The notes below the pieces were generated by a model. It was not told the origin of the DNA. It saw only the letters and a list, made by a program, of their open reading frames with translations, and ran no database searches. From Hydrogenophilus thiooxidans (GTDB taxonomy: Bacteria; Pseudomonadota; Gammaproteobacteria; Burkholderiales; Rhodocyclaceae), in the NCBI RefSeq assembly GCF_019049855.1, contig NZ_JAHLSY010000001.1, positions 62,001 through 126,000 on the forward strand: a stretch of DNA of 64,000 bases. The letters run 5' to 3'. Position numbers and translations under genes: made by a program. How positions within the stretch are numbered: the stretch's first letter is position 1; every line of letters begins with the position of its first letter. Positions 17,051-25,802 of the stretch are shown in pieces.

Positions 17051-17962
17051 TTAAACCACTTGATAGTAGAGGTTTTGCGGATGGCGCGCCTCAGCAAAGA
17101 AATACCAACGCTCGGCAAGCAATCCGCCATATTGGAGAAGAAAAACCAGAAGTGCTGGGACACCCAGGAGTAACAACACAACTGGTGCAAGAAAGCCCGC
17201 GCCAAGTGCTGCGATGAGCACCGCTCGCACCACCTCTGGCGGTTGTCCGTGGAAATACTCCCGCATGTTGTAGTTCCCCCCCATCGACCCTTGGGAAATT
17301 TGCCGGATCCGCTGGTGATGAACGCCGATGGCGCGCGCGGTCGAATAGGGAGGAATGCGTGCATTACGCCACAGCGACACCCCACGACCTACCAATGCGA
17401 TCAGCGTCAGCCAAAGCGCAGCCTTCGCTAACATCGGTGCTACCGCCGGAGCCAACCCTTCGGCGATGCCCGCTGTGAGGAGCGCGCCAGAGGCAACCCC
17501 CATCAGGAGGTAATTGACGACGGTAATGGGGTGCGCCCATTCACGCAATACCTTCACCGCAGCGTAGATCATTCCTGTGCAGACATAGAGCGCGATCGCC
17601 AAAAACGCCATCACGCTGCCCCAAGCGGCAGCAGCGCGCCAATCTCCTTGCCACAACAGCAGCAACCAGAGCAGTTCCGCAAAACCGAAAAGGGGAAGAA
17701 CGATCACCTCGCGCGACAACCACGAGGTGCGCCAACAGGTTACCGCACGCCAAGCGCGCTCAGGATGACCCAGGTGGAAAAACGAGGCAACCAAACCGGC
17801 TGCAAGCAAAAGCAGCGAAACGCCTCCCGTCGTGAGATAGAAAGCAAGGGGGGCGTCGGGGCCACTGCCTTTTGCTAAGAAGAGCGCGTAGAGAATGATC
17901 GCCGCCCCTTGGGCTGCCCCAATCAGGGTTGTCAGAAACAAAACAGAAAAAGCAGGCCGCAT
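17051..17962 (-). CDS. soeC: Sulfite dehydrogenase membrane anchor SoeC (DmsC/NrfD type)
   Basis: Integral membrane subunit of 303 residues with about eight hydrophobic helices; it resembles DmsC-type quinone-reactive anchors. It should pass electrons from cytoplasmic sulfite oxidation into the quinone pool. The ATG at 17962 follows the soeB stop by one base, with a GAGGAG inside the soeB end; a longer upstream extension in frame is rejected because it overlaps soeB. The hydrophobic start (FSVLFLTTLIGAAQGAA) fits the first helix. Confidence 0.88.
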   Translation of the reverse strand: MRPAFSVLFLTTLIGAAQGAAIILYALFLAKGSGPDAPLAFYLTTGGVSLLLLAAGLVASFFHLGHPERAWRAVTCWRTSWLSREVIVLPLFGFAELLWLLLLWQGDWRAAAAWGSVMAFLAIALYVCTGMIYAAVKVLREWAHPITVVNYLLMGVASGALLTAGIAEGLAPAVAPMLAKAALWLTLIALVGRGVSLWRNARIPPYSTARAIGVHHQRIRQISQGSMGGNYNMREYFHGQPPEVVRAVLIAALGAGFLAPVVLLLLGVPALLVFLLQYGGLLAERWYFFAEARHPQNLYYQVV

Positions 17963-17963
17963 C

Positions 17964-18686
17964 TTAACCCATCTCCTCTTCGATCGGTTGCAAACCGGTA
18001 GCGTGTGGGGCTTCGTCGTGTCGCAAGGGATTTTCTGCGCGTACCACCTGCGCCTCGTCGATTGGCAACACCGTTTTACTCCTCGGTAGATAGTGGTTTG
18101 CCGGGCGCGTTCCCAGTTCGGGCATGAGCTGGAACCCCCCCTCTTCCCGAATTCGGCGCGAAACCTCAGAGTCGGGATCATGAATGTCGCCAAAAATCCG
18201 CGCACCAGCAGGGCAAGCCAGAACGCATGCGGGCTTTCGGCGCGATTCAGGCAGAGACGTGTCGTAGAGCCGGTCGACACAGAGGGTGCATTTGGTCATT
18301 ACCTTTCGCTCTTCGTCAAATTCGCGAACGCCGTAGGGGCAAGCCCATGAGCAGTATTTGCAGCCAATGCACTTGTCGTAGTCGACCAACACGATGCCGT
18401 CGCTTTTCCGTTTGTAGGATGCGCCGGTGGGGCAGACGGGAACGCAGGGAGGGTCTTCGCAATGCAGACACGATTTGGGCAAATACCACGTTTCGGTATT
18501 CGGAAAAGTGCCGACTTCATAGCTCAAAATGCGGTTGAAGAAGGTACCGTTTGGATCTTTCCCGTAAGGATTGAGGTCAGCAAGTGGCCCCGCTTCACCC
18601 CCTGTGTTCCATTGTTTACAGTTGGTCACACAGGCGTGACAGCCGACACACACATTGAGGTCGATCACGAGCGCAAACTGCGTCAT
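17964..18686 (-). CDS. soeB: Sulfite dehydrogenase iron-sulfur subunit SoeB
   Basis: Electron-transfer subunit of 240 residues with four ferredoxin-type [4Fe-4S] motifs, recognisable as CVGCHACVTNC, CLHCEDPPCVPVC, CIGCKYCSWAC and CTLCVDRL...CVLAC. It has no signal peptide, which agrees with the cytoplasmic location known for SoeABC. Its start codon overlaps the soeA stop (ATGA). It bridges the molybdenum subunit SoeA and the membrane anchor SoeC. Confidence 0.9.
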   Translation of the reverse strand: MTQFALVIDLNVCVGCHACVTNCKQWNTGGEAGPLADLNPYGKDPNGTFFNRILSYEVGTFPNTETWYLPKSCLHCEDPPCVPVCPTGASYKRKSDGIVLVDYDKCIGCKYCSWACPYGVREFDEERKVMTKCTLCVDRLYDTSLPESRRKPACVLACPAGARIFGDIHDPDSEVSRRIREEGGFQLMPELGTRPANHYLPRSKTVLPIDEAQVVRAENPLRHDEAPHATGLQPIEEEMG

Positions 18687-21562
18687 TCCATCACTCCTTT
18701 AGTGAGGTGATAAGCGACCACCCGCTTCGGACGCTCAACCATCCCCGGTATTGCTTCTGGCTGAGGGTCGAACTGCGGCCAGCTCTCCTTCGGTTCCCCC
18801 GGGGTGGCGGGATAGATCCTAACCCGCACATCGAACCAGGCAGCTTGGCCAGTGATCGGATCGGAGTTGGAGATACGCCCCGCACCGAAAGGAAGCTCTT
18901 CGCTGATCAGATGGTTCAGCAAGAAACCTTGCTTGGCCTCGTTGGCATCAGGGGAGAGATTCCATGCCCCTGCAGCTTTTCCGATTGCGTTCCACGTCCA
19001 GACGGTGTTCGGTTCGACCGCTTCGCTGTAGCGGCACAGGCAACGCACTTTGCCCCACCGCGATTCGACCCACATCCATCCGCCGTCGGCGATCCCCGCC
19101 GCTTTCGCCGTCTCAGGATGCACATAGAGAAAGTTAAACGTGTGGATCTGACGCAGCCAAGCGTTCTGCGAATCCCAAGAGTGGTACATCGCCATCGGGC
19201 GTTGCGTCAGGGCTCGGAGCGGAAAACGTTGGGTGTCGGTCTGTTCATCTTCGATCGGCGGATACCAGAACGGTAGCGGATCGAAAAACCGCGCCACCCG
19301 CTCGCGGAGCGCCTCGGGCGGTTGTCTTCCGGGGCGCTTGCCCTGCGCTGCCAGACGGAAACGTTGCAAAATCTCTGAGTAGAGATGGATGGTGATCGGG
19401 TCGAAATCGCGGCGGAAACCGACCTCTTGCGCCCATTTCAGATAGTCGCGATTCCAGTTGCGCATGTAGCGCATCCCCGGCGGCAGCTTATAGTGGAAAA
19501 CACAGCCGTGTTCCTCGTAACGCTTCCACTGCGACGGGTTTGGGGTGCCCCGTAGCGCCAGGTCACCGTTCTCGCCGCGCCACCCCGCAAGGAAGCCGAT
19601 CCCCGACCCGGGCTGTGTTTCAAAGTGAACGATGAAATCGGGGTAATCGGCATACTTACGGCTGCCGTCGGGATTGGTAAACGCCGGCAGTTTCAAGCGA
19701 TAACCGAGTTCTAGGAGCACCTCTTGAAAGGGTTTCACCCCAGCAGGCGGTTCCACCACGGGCACCCGGCACGAATCGACCGGCCCGTCGAACTCCGAAA
19801 TCGGACGGTCAAGAAGCGACAGGCAGTCGTAGCGCTCCAAATAGGTGGTATCGGGAAGCACCAGATCGGCGAACGGGACGGTCTCCGAATAAAAGGCGTC
19901 ACACACCACCAGGAAGGGGATCTTGTACTCGCCATCAGGCCGTTTGTCGGTGAGCATCCGCCGCACCTGGGCGGTATTCATGCTCGAATTCCACGCCATG
20001 TTGGCCATGAACAGAAAGAGGGTATCGATCGGATAGGGATCGCCCCGCCACGCGTTGGTAATCACGTTGTGCATCAAACCGTGGGCCGATAGCGGATGCT
20101 CCCACGAAAACCCTTTGTCGATCCGCAGCGGATTGCCCTCTTCATCCACCGCAAGATCCTCTGGAAACTCCACCCACCCCAACGGGGCAGTCTTGAGCGG
20201 CGAATTGGGAGCGACCGCTTCGGGACCGTTCGGCGGGCGAACATTGGGTGGCACCGCGCGCGGATAAGGGGCACGATGGCGGAACCCGCCTGGTCGATCG
20301 ATCGTTCCCAGGATCGTCATCAAAAGCGCAAGGGCACGAATCGTCTGAAACCCGTTGGAGTGCGCCGCCAGGCCGCGCATTGCGTGGAACGCCACCGGGC
20401 GGCCAATCACGCGATCGTGCTTTTCGCCCCACCAATCGGTCCAGGCAATCGGGAGCTCCAACTGAAAGTCACGCGCCACAACCCCCATCTCGTGCGCCAA
20501 ACGCCGAATCCGCTCGGCGGGGATGCCGGTAATCTCGCTCGCCCATTGGGGCGTAGCGGTTTCGAGCCGCTCCCAGAGCAGTTGAAATGCGGGTTTGACT
20601 GGCGTGCCATCTGCCAGTTGAAAGGCACCAAAGAGCGCCGGATCGCACTGTGCGCTGTGGTCGGGAACCGCACAGCCTTTGTTTTTGTCCCACCATGCGA
20701 AGTTATGCGGGCGCAATGGGTTGATGATCGCCCCTTCCGGATGACGGACAAAGAGACCATAGTCGGGCGAATCGGGGTCTTGATTGACCAGAAAAGCCGC
20801 GTTGGTGTAGCGGATCAGAAAATCGCGGTCGTAGAGCCCCAATCGAACCAGCTCGTGCATGAGTGCAAGAAACAGCGCGCCATCGGTGCCGGGGCGGATC
20901 GGAATCCACTCGTCCGCAATCGCTGCGTAGCCGGTCCGCACCGGGTTGATCGCGATAAAGCGCCCGCCTCTGCGTTTGAACGCGCTGATCTCCCGTTTGA
21001 GCGGATTGGAGTGGTGATCTTCCGCAGTACCGATCATCACAAATAGCTTGGCGTGTTCGAGGTCGGGGCCGCCAAACTCCCAGAATGAACCGCCGATCGT
21101 ATAGATCATTCCAGCGGCCATATTGACGGAGCAGAACCCCCCATGCGCGGCGTAATTGGGCGTACCGAATTGACGCGCGAACAAGCCGGTCAGCGCTTGC
21201 ATCTGATCGCGACCGGTAAAGAGGGCGAACTGCTTGGGGTCGGTGGCACGGATGCGCGCCAATCGCTCTTCCAGGATCGCAAACGCCTCCTCCCAACTGA
21301 TCGCTTCAAACTCCCCTTTCCCCCGCTCAGCCCCTTGTCGCCGTTTGAGCGGCACGGTGAGGCGTGCCGGCGAATACTCTTTCATGATTCCGGATCCCCC
21401 CTTCGCGCAAATGACACCCGCGTTGAGGGGATGGTCTGGGTTGCCTTCGATATAACGTACCTTGCCGTCCTGAACATGGACGAGAATGCCACAGCGACAG
21501 GCACACATGTAACAGGTAGTGGCCTTGACGCCGTTTCGGATCGGTTCGCTTGCCTCGTACAT
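18683..21562 (-). CDS. soeA: Sulfite dehydrogenase molybdopterin subunit SoeA
   Basis: Molybdopterin-guanine-dinucleotide oxidoreductase of 959 residues. The N-terminus binds a [4Fe-4S] cluster (C-x2-C-x3-C then a distant C; CYMCACRC near residues 17-24 and ICAKGG near 51). No Tat signal is present, unlike DmsA, polysulfide or thiosulfate reductases, which supports cytoplasmic SoeA oxidising sulfite to sulfate. Context (rdsr genes nearby, soeBC following with overlaps) agrees. Sulfite made by rDsrAB is the likely substrate. A reductive enzyme for another sulfur compound is the main alternative. Confidence 0.87.
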   Translation of the reverse strand: MYEASEPIRNGVKATTCYMCACRCGILVHVQDGKVRYIEGNPDHPLNAGVICAKGGSGIMKEYSPARLTVPLKRRQGAERGKGEFEAISWEEAFAILEERLARIRATDPKQFALFTGRDQMQALTGLFARQFGTPNYAAHGGFCSVNMAAGMIYTIGGSFWEFGGPDLEHAKLFVMIGTAEDHHSNPLKREISAFKRRGGRFIAINPVRTGYAAIADEWIPIRPGTDGALFLALMHELVRLGLYDRDFLIRYTNAAFLVNQDPDSPDYGLFVRHPEGAIINPLRPHNFAWWDKNKGCAVPDHSAQCDPALFGAFQLADGTPVKPAFQLLWERLETATPQWASEITGIPAERIRRLAHEMGVVARDFQLELPIAWTDWWGEKHDRVIGRPVAFHAMRGLAAHSNGFQTIRALALLMTILGTIDRPGGFRHRAPYPRAVPPNVRPPNGPEAVAPNSPLKTAPLGWVEFPEDLAVDEEGNPLRIDKGFSWEHPLSAHGLMHNVITNAWRGDPYPIDTLFLFMANMAWNSSMNTAQVRRMLTDKRPDGEYKIPFLVVCDAFYSETVPFADLVLPDTTYLERYDCLSLLDRPISEFDGPVDSCRVPVVEPPAGVKPFQEVLLELGYRLKLPAFTNPDGSRKYADYPDFIVHFETQPGSGIGFLAGWRGENGDLALRGTPNPSQWKRYEEHGCVFHYKLPPGMRYMRNWNRDYLKWAQEVGFRRDFDPITIHLYSEILQRFRLAAQGKRPGRQPPEALRERVARFFDPLPFWYPPIEDEQTDTQRFPLRALTQRPMAMYHSWDSQNAWLRQIHTFNFLYVHPETAKAAGIADGGWMWVESRWGKVRCLCRYSEAVEPNTVWTWNAIGKAAGAWNLSPDANEAKQGFLLNHLISEELPFGAGRISNSDPITGQAAWFDVRVRIYPATPGEPKESWPQFDPQPEAIPGMVERPKRVVAYHLTKGVME

Positions 21563-21598
21563 TGCTCTTCTCTGATGCTATTATTAGCGGCAATTCTA

Positions 21599-21610
21599 TT
21601 GTTATAACAA
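21599..21610. promoter_or_regulatory. Perfect palindrome in the soeA / sensor-kinase divergent region
   Basis: TTGTTATAACAA is a perfect 12-base palindrome, 37 bases upstream of soeA and 47 bases upstream of the kinase gene. On the minus strand its TTGTTA half could act as a -35 element paired with a TAATAA -10 (18-base spacer) in front of soeA, so a bound protein would control soe. It may be the target of the adjacent NarL-type regulator. Function is inference. Confidence 0.45.
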
Positions 21611-21656
21611 AGAAGAGAATCCCCCCTAGAAGGGGAACACCAAAGGCGTAGGAGAG

Positions 21657-22766
21657 ATGACCTTGAATGGGTATTCGTCCAACACCCCAGTTCCGGAAGG
21701 ATTGAGTGAGGCGCTCGAAGCGGTTCTCGCAGTCACCGGCGCCACCGCTGCTGTGATCCGCCTCTGCGATCTGCACAACCACACGGAACATTGTGAAATT
21801 GCGGTGGGGCTAAGTAGCGATCAACTTGCCTTCGAACGAAACCGGTCCAACTGCGGCGTATGCGCAGAAGCGATCCAAAGCGACCAAGTCAAAAGTTCCG
21901 CAGACGGTTGTGAACTGTTACGGTTGTGCCAAAACGACTTTTTCATTCCGGATCATCGCCCACTTGCCCATACCTTAGCCGCTCCGCTCAACTTTCGCGG
22001 CCGACCGATCGGGGTACTGACCCTTTTCTTTGACCATCACCCGAGCCGAACGGGGTGGTGGCGACGGCTACTGACCCCTTTAGGGCAACTGATCGGCCTT
22101 TCGTTTGAAAACATTCGACTTGAGGAGATGCGTTCGCGACTCTGGCTGATGCGCTCAAAGCAGCTCCTTGCAGCGGAGCTGCACGACGGTTTGGCGCAGC
22201 GCCTCACCTTTGCACGGATGCAACTACGGTTGGCGCTTCAAGAAGCAAGCGATGGCACGCAAGCCTATCATGCCCGACTGCATACGCTTGAGGAGCTCCT
22301 TGCGGCTGCCCATCGCGAAGTTCGAGAACTGATCCGCTGTTTCACCACCGAAACCCCGCACACCGACAATTACGACTGGCGAACGGTCGTGAAACGTTTT
22401 GCCGAAGAAAACCCCAACATCCAAGTCACCATTGAAGCGGATGAGCCGCCTACTTCGCGCGATGCGTTCGTTGCCGAACAGCTCTACTTCATCGTTCAGG
22501 AGGCGCTCAACAACATCCGCAAACACGCACGTGCCCATCGAGTGACCCTCTCGTGGCGCACAAACACCATGCCCCATACGCTTACAATCCAAGACGATGG
22601 CGTTGGCCTCTCCCCCTCATCCGTTTCCCACTCCGATCCCCCGTTTGGGTTACAATTGATGCGCAAACGCGCCGAAGCGATCGGCGCCGAATTGCAGATC
22701 GACTCCCCGGCCACAGGGGGAACGATTGTCCGCGTGGTCTTGAAGGATCCTGCCCATGAGCTGTGA
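21657..22766 (+). CDS. Soluble NarX-type histidine kinase with cysteine-rich GAF domain
   Basis: Kinase of 369 residues without membrane segments. Residues about 15-150 form a GAF-like sensor with six cysteines (C37, C46, C66, C69, C85, C91), two of them in C-x2-C (SNCGVCAEA), reminiscent of the cysteine cluster in NarX/NarQ. The dimerisation/phosphoacceptor box is HDGLAQRL (H176), and the HATPase N-box (EALNNIRKHA) and G-box follow (about 280-360). It should phosphorylate the regulator encoded immediately downstream (11-base overlap). Divergence from soeA suggests that it senses redox state or a sulfur species and controls sulfur genes. Confidence 0.85.
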   Translation: MTLNGYSSNTPVPEGLSEALEAVLAVTGATAAVIRLCDLHNHTEHCEIAVGLSSDQLAFERNRSNCGVCAEAIQSDQVKSSADGCELLRLCQNDFFIPDHRPLAHTLAAPLNFRGRPIGVLTLFFDHHPSRTGWWRRLLTPLGQLIGLSFENIRLEEMRSRLWLMRSKQLLAAELHDGLAQRLTFARMQLRLALQEASDGTQAYHARLHTLEELLAAAHREVRELIRCFTTETPHTDNYDWRTVVKRFAEENPNIQVTIEADEPPTSRDAFVAEQLYFIVQEALNNIRKHARAHRVTLSWRTNTMPHTLTIQDDGVGLSPSSVSHSDPPFGLQLMRKRAEAIGAELQIDSPATGGTIVRVVLKDPAHEL

Positions 22767-23433
22767 AACCCCCACCGTCATTCTCATTGAAGATCACCCG
22801 CTCTGCCGCAAAGGAGTTACCGATCTTCTTCAGTCGCCTGCGGGGGGAATGAAGGTGATCGCAGCCCTCAACACGATCGAAGGGGCGCTTGAGCTCATCC
22901 GTGCAAAAGCGCCGGATCTGGTCTTGATCGACTTACGGATCGGTTCAGGCGATGGTCTGGAACTTCTTGCCGAATGCCGTAAAGCGGGAATCACTACCCG
23001 CTTTGCGATTTTGACGATGAGCGAAGAAAAAGAGCACCTTGCCACCGCGCTGCGCCTAGGGGCAAACGGCTATTTTCTCAAGGACATGGACCCGGAGGAC
23101 CTGCTGAAAGGGATCCAGCGCGCTGCGCGCGGCGAGTTGGTCGTTGCGCCGGAAATGGCAAGTAAACTTGCTGCCATTCTTCAAGAGAAGGATTCACCGC
23201 GGCACGCCAATACGCCACTGGCTGCACTCACCGAGCGCGAACTCGAGATTCTCGGTTACCTCGCCAACGGGAAAAGCAACAAAGAGATTGCGCGCTACCT
23301 GGCGATCTCTCCCGATACGGTGAAACTGCATGTGCGCCATATCCTTGCCAAATTGGGATTGACCTCACGCGTCGAAGCCGCCGTGCTCGCAGTCAAGTAT
23401 GGTGTCACTGGGCAAAAGAGCCAATCCGTATAG
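22756..23433 (+). CDS. NarL/FixJ-family response regulator
   Basis: DNA-binding regulator of 225 residues. The receiver domain has acidic pocket residues (IEDHP), the phosphoacceptor aspartate in LVLIDLRIG (about D54) and a conserved lysine in YFLKD. The LuxR-type helix-turn-helix is at about residues 155-215 (LTERELEILGYLANGKSNKEIA, broken here at its known boundaries). Its start lies inside the kinase gene. It converges on cobA with a 13-base gap, without a visible terminator. Confidence 0.9.
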   Translation: MSCETPTVILIEDHPLCRKGVTDLLQSPAGGMKVIAALNTIEGALELIRAKAPDLVLIDLRIGSGDGLELLAECRKAGITTRFAILTMSEEKEHLATALRLGANGYFLKDMDPEDLLKGIQRAARGELVVAPEMASKLAAILQEKDSPRHANTPLAALTERELEILGYLANGKSNKEIARYLAISPDTVKLHVRHILAKLGLTSRVEAAVLAVKYGVTGQKSQSV

Positions 23434-23446
23434 TCGCATCTTTGCC

Positions 23447-24280
23447 TCAAACATCGTCGGAAGTCACCGAGGCAACCTGCAACGAGCCTTCCCAACCGGG
23501 TGCAGCCGGCAAAGCGCCGGTGCGCTCCTGAGCCACCCCCCCGACGAAAAGGATCGACGGCGCCCCCACGCCAAACGCTTCAGCAAGCGCGGGCAATGTC
23601 TCCAAACGACCGCGCAGCACCTTTTGCTGCGGCGTCGTTGCCCGTTCGACCAACGCAGCGGGCGTCTCCGGATCTCGTCCGTGGGCGATCAATTGCCGAG
23701 CGATCTCAGCAAGTCGGTGCCGCCCCATATAAAAAGCCACCGTCAAATGGGGGGAAACGAGCGCAGGCCAATCGTAATCATCGGACTTCGCCACCTGGCG
23801 GTGGCCGGTAGCAAAAAGGCAGCCGTGCGCGTGATCCCGATGGGTCAGCGGAATCTGGGCATAGGCTGCCGCGCCAACCGCTGCAGTGATTCCCGGCACA
23901 ACCCGAACGGAAATCCCTTCGGCGCGCAAGGCATCAACCTCCTCACCCCCGCGCCCGAAGACAAAGGGATCCCCCCCTTTCAGGCGCACCACTCGGCGCT
24001 GCGCACGAGCCGCCGCGATCATTCGGGCAATCGTCTCCTCTTGAGAAACGTGGTGACGGCCCCGTTCTTTTCCGACGAAAACCCGCTCTGCCTGCGGGGA
24101 AGCAAGCGCCAACACCTCCGCGGATACAAGGTTGTCGTAGAAAATCACCTCCGCTTGCGCAAGCAAATTGAGCGCATGCACAGTCAAAAGGCCAGGATCA
24201 CCAGGACCTGCGCCAACCAACGCAACCGTGCCAGGTTCCAGTTCTGCGGTCAAGGACGCGAGAGAAAAAGGGACAGCCAT
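23447..24280 (-). CDS. cobA: Uroporphyrinogen-III C-methyltransferase (SUMT)
   Basis: S-adenosylmethionine-dependent enzyme of 277 residues that makes precorrin-2, the precursor of siroheme. Motifs include VALVGAGPGDPGLLT, the RLKGGDPFVFGRGGEE segment and VVPGITAAVG. I start at the ATG at 24280 (MAVPFSL), preceded by GAGGAGC and 19 bases after dsrN. No CysG-type dehydrogenase/ferrochelatase domain is attached. As the last gene of the dsr operon it should raise the siroheme supply for DsrAB. Confidence 0.9.
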   Translation of the reverse strand: MAVPFSLASLTAELEPGTVALVGAGPGDPGLLTVHALNLLAQAEVIFYDNLVSAEVLALASPQAERVFVGKERGRHHVSQEETIARMIAAARAQRRVVRLKGGDPFVFGRGGEEVDALRAEGISVRVVPGITAAVGAAAYAQIPLTHRDHAHGCLFATGHRQVAKSDDYDWPALVSPHLTVAFYMGRHRLAEIARQLIAHGRDPETPAALVERATTPQQKVLRGRLETLPALAEAFGVGAPSILFVGGVAQERTGALPAAPGWEGSLQVASVTSDDV

Positions 24281-24299
24281 CGTTGAGCTCCTCAAAAAG

Positions 24300-25772
24300 C
24301 TAGGCAAGCGCCGCAGCCATCGCCGCATCGACCGATGCGGAAAGGAAAGCATCGGTCCAGCGCCATTGCGGCAGATTGCGCAGATGGGCATAACTGGCTA
24401 AGGTCCGGTGGACGACCAGACCATCATGACCCCCATCGATCCCGTGGCCCCGCACCACCGACCAGGCAAAGCGAGGAGGCACGCTCTCCAACCACGTCAG
24501 CGACGTGTAGTGAAACTCATGCGCAAGTAGCGGCGGCTGGTTGATCAACTGCTGCGCCTGCTGCCATGGGTGGTCCGGTAAGGGGCTTAGCGCAACGTAA
24601 CCCCGACCCACCGGTCGCGCGTGTAACGAAATCTCCGCCGGGAAAAGGCCACACATCGGATAGACCGCGTCGCTGACACGCAGCCGCTCTGCCAGATAAA
24701 TCAGCCCCCCACACTCGGCATAGGTAGGCAAACCGTCCCGACAGGCCGCGAAAATTTCGGTGCGCAATGCGCGATTTTCGCTCAGAACTTCAGCCGCACG
24801 CTCTGGGAAGCCACCGCCCAACCACAACGCGTCACACTTGGGCAAACGGCGATCTGTGGTGGTGTCGAAGGGAACCAGTTCGACCCCCAGTTCGGCAAAA
24901 CGGTGCAGATCTTCGTCGTAATAGAAGTGGAAAGCTTTGTCGTAGGGATAGGCAAGGCGAAAACGGACGGCGAGTCGACACCGCCGCTGCACTCGGACAA
25001 AAGGGGGAGCGCAGCGAGTGAGTTCCTCATCTTCCTCCTGAGAGGATTGCGCCTCCGCGGTTTGGGACGCGACCGGTGAATGGCGTGCAGCTTGCGTAGC
25101 GGCCAGCAGCGCGTCCAGATCGACCCCCGCCTCCAACCAGGCGCGCAACGCCTCGATACGGGACTCCGCCACCTCATCCTCACAAGCGGGCGTCAATCCG
25201 AGGTAGCGCTCTTCGATCGCCGCTGAAGGCCCGAGCTGCGGAAGCGAACCAAAAACCGGAAGACCGACGTAATGGTCAATCGCAGCGCGCACCTTTGCCT
25301 CATGGCGAGAACCGGCTACGCGGTTGAGGATGAGACCAGCACACCGTACTTTCGGCGCAAATTCGAGTACCCCAAGAAGCCAGGGGGCAACCCCCCGCGT
25401 CATCCCCTTGACGTCGACGACAAGCACCACCGGCAGATCGAGCGCAACCGCCAGCGCCGCGTTACTGTCGCTGCCATCGAGCGCCATCCCATCGTGGAGC
25501 CCTTTGTTGCCCTCGACGAACGCGACATCGGCCTCCTCACTCTGGGTGGCAAATTGCCGGATCGTCTCAGGAAAACCGGTCAAATAGGGATCGAGGTGAT
25601 AACAGGGGCGCCGCGCCGCAAGCGCCAACCACGCAGCGTCGATGTAATCAGGCCCTTTCTTAAAGGGTTGAACCCGCAGGCAGCGCGCCCGCAATGCCGC
25701 TGCCAAGCCGATGCTCACCGATGTCTTTCCTGACGATTGGCGCAGCGCGCTCAAATAGAAGCGGTAAGTCAC
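24300..25772 (-). CDS. dsrN: Siroheme amidase DsrN (cobyrinate a,c-diamide synthase-like)
   Basis: Glutamine- and ATP-dependent amidotransferase of 490 residues, homologous to CobB/CbiA. The N-terminal ATPase domain shows SGKTSVSIGLAAAL and KKGPDYID; the C-terminal glutamine-amidotransferase domain has its nucleophile in YAECGGLIYL. In dsr clusters it amidates siroheme to the siroamide cofactor of DsrAB. The start is a GTG (GTG-ACT-TAC) with AAGG upstream; the nearby ATG is out of frame. It follows dsrP by 30 bases. Confidence 0.9.
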   Translation of the reverse strand: MTYRFYLSALRQSSGKTSVSIGLAAALRARCLRVQPFKKGPDYIDAAWLALAARRPCYHLDPYLTGFPETIRQFATQSEEADVAFVEGNKGLHDGMALDGSDSNAALAVALDLPVVLVVDVKGMTRGVAPWLLGVLEFAPKVRCAGLILNRVAGSRHEAKVRAAIDHYVGLPVFGSLPQLGPSAAIEERYLGLTPACEDEVAESRIEALRAWLEAGVDLDALLAATQAARHSPVASQTAEAQSSQEEDEELTRCAPPFVRVQRRCRLAVRFRLAYPYDKAFHFYYDEDLHRFAELGVELVPFDTTTDRRLPKCDALWLGGGFPERAAEVLSENRALRTEIFAACRDGLPTYAECGGLIYLAERLRVSDAVYPMCGLFPAEISLHARPVGRGYVALSPLPDHPWQQAQQLINQPPLLAHEFHYTSLTWLESVPPRFAWSVVRGHGIDGGHDGLVVHRTLASYAHLRNLPQWRWTDAFLSASVDAAMAAALA

Positions 25773-25802
25773 GGCACATACCTTGCGCGCAGCAAGCGAA
25801 GG

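Noticed and set aside
17963-18280. N-terminal extension of soeC
   Set aside because: It overlaps soeB in another frame and its product is not membrane-like; the ATG at 17962 starts the first helix.
18683-21562. SoeA as a periplasmic polysulfide or thiosulfate reductase
   Set aside because: No twin-arginine signal at the N-terminus, and the context is wholly oxidative; SoeA fits better, though biochemical proof is lacking.
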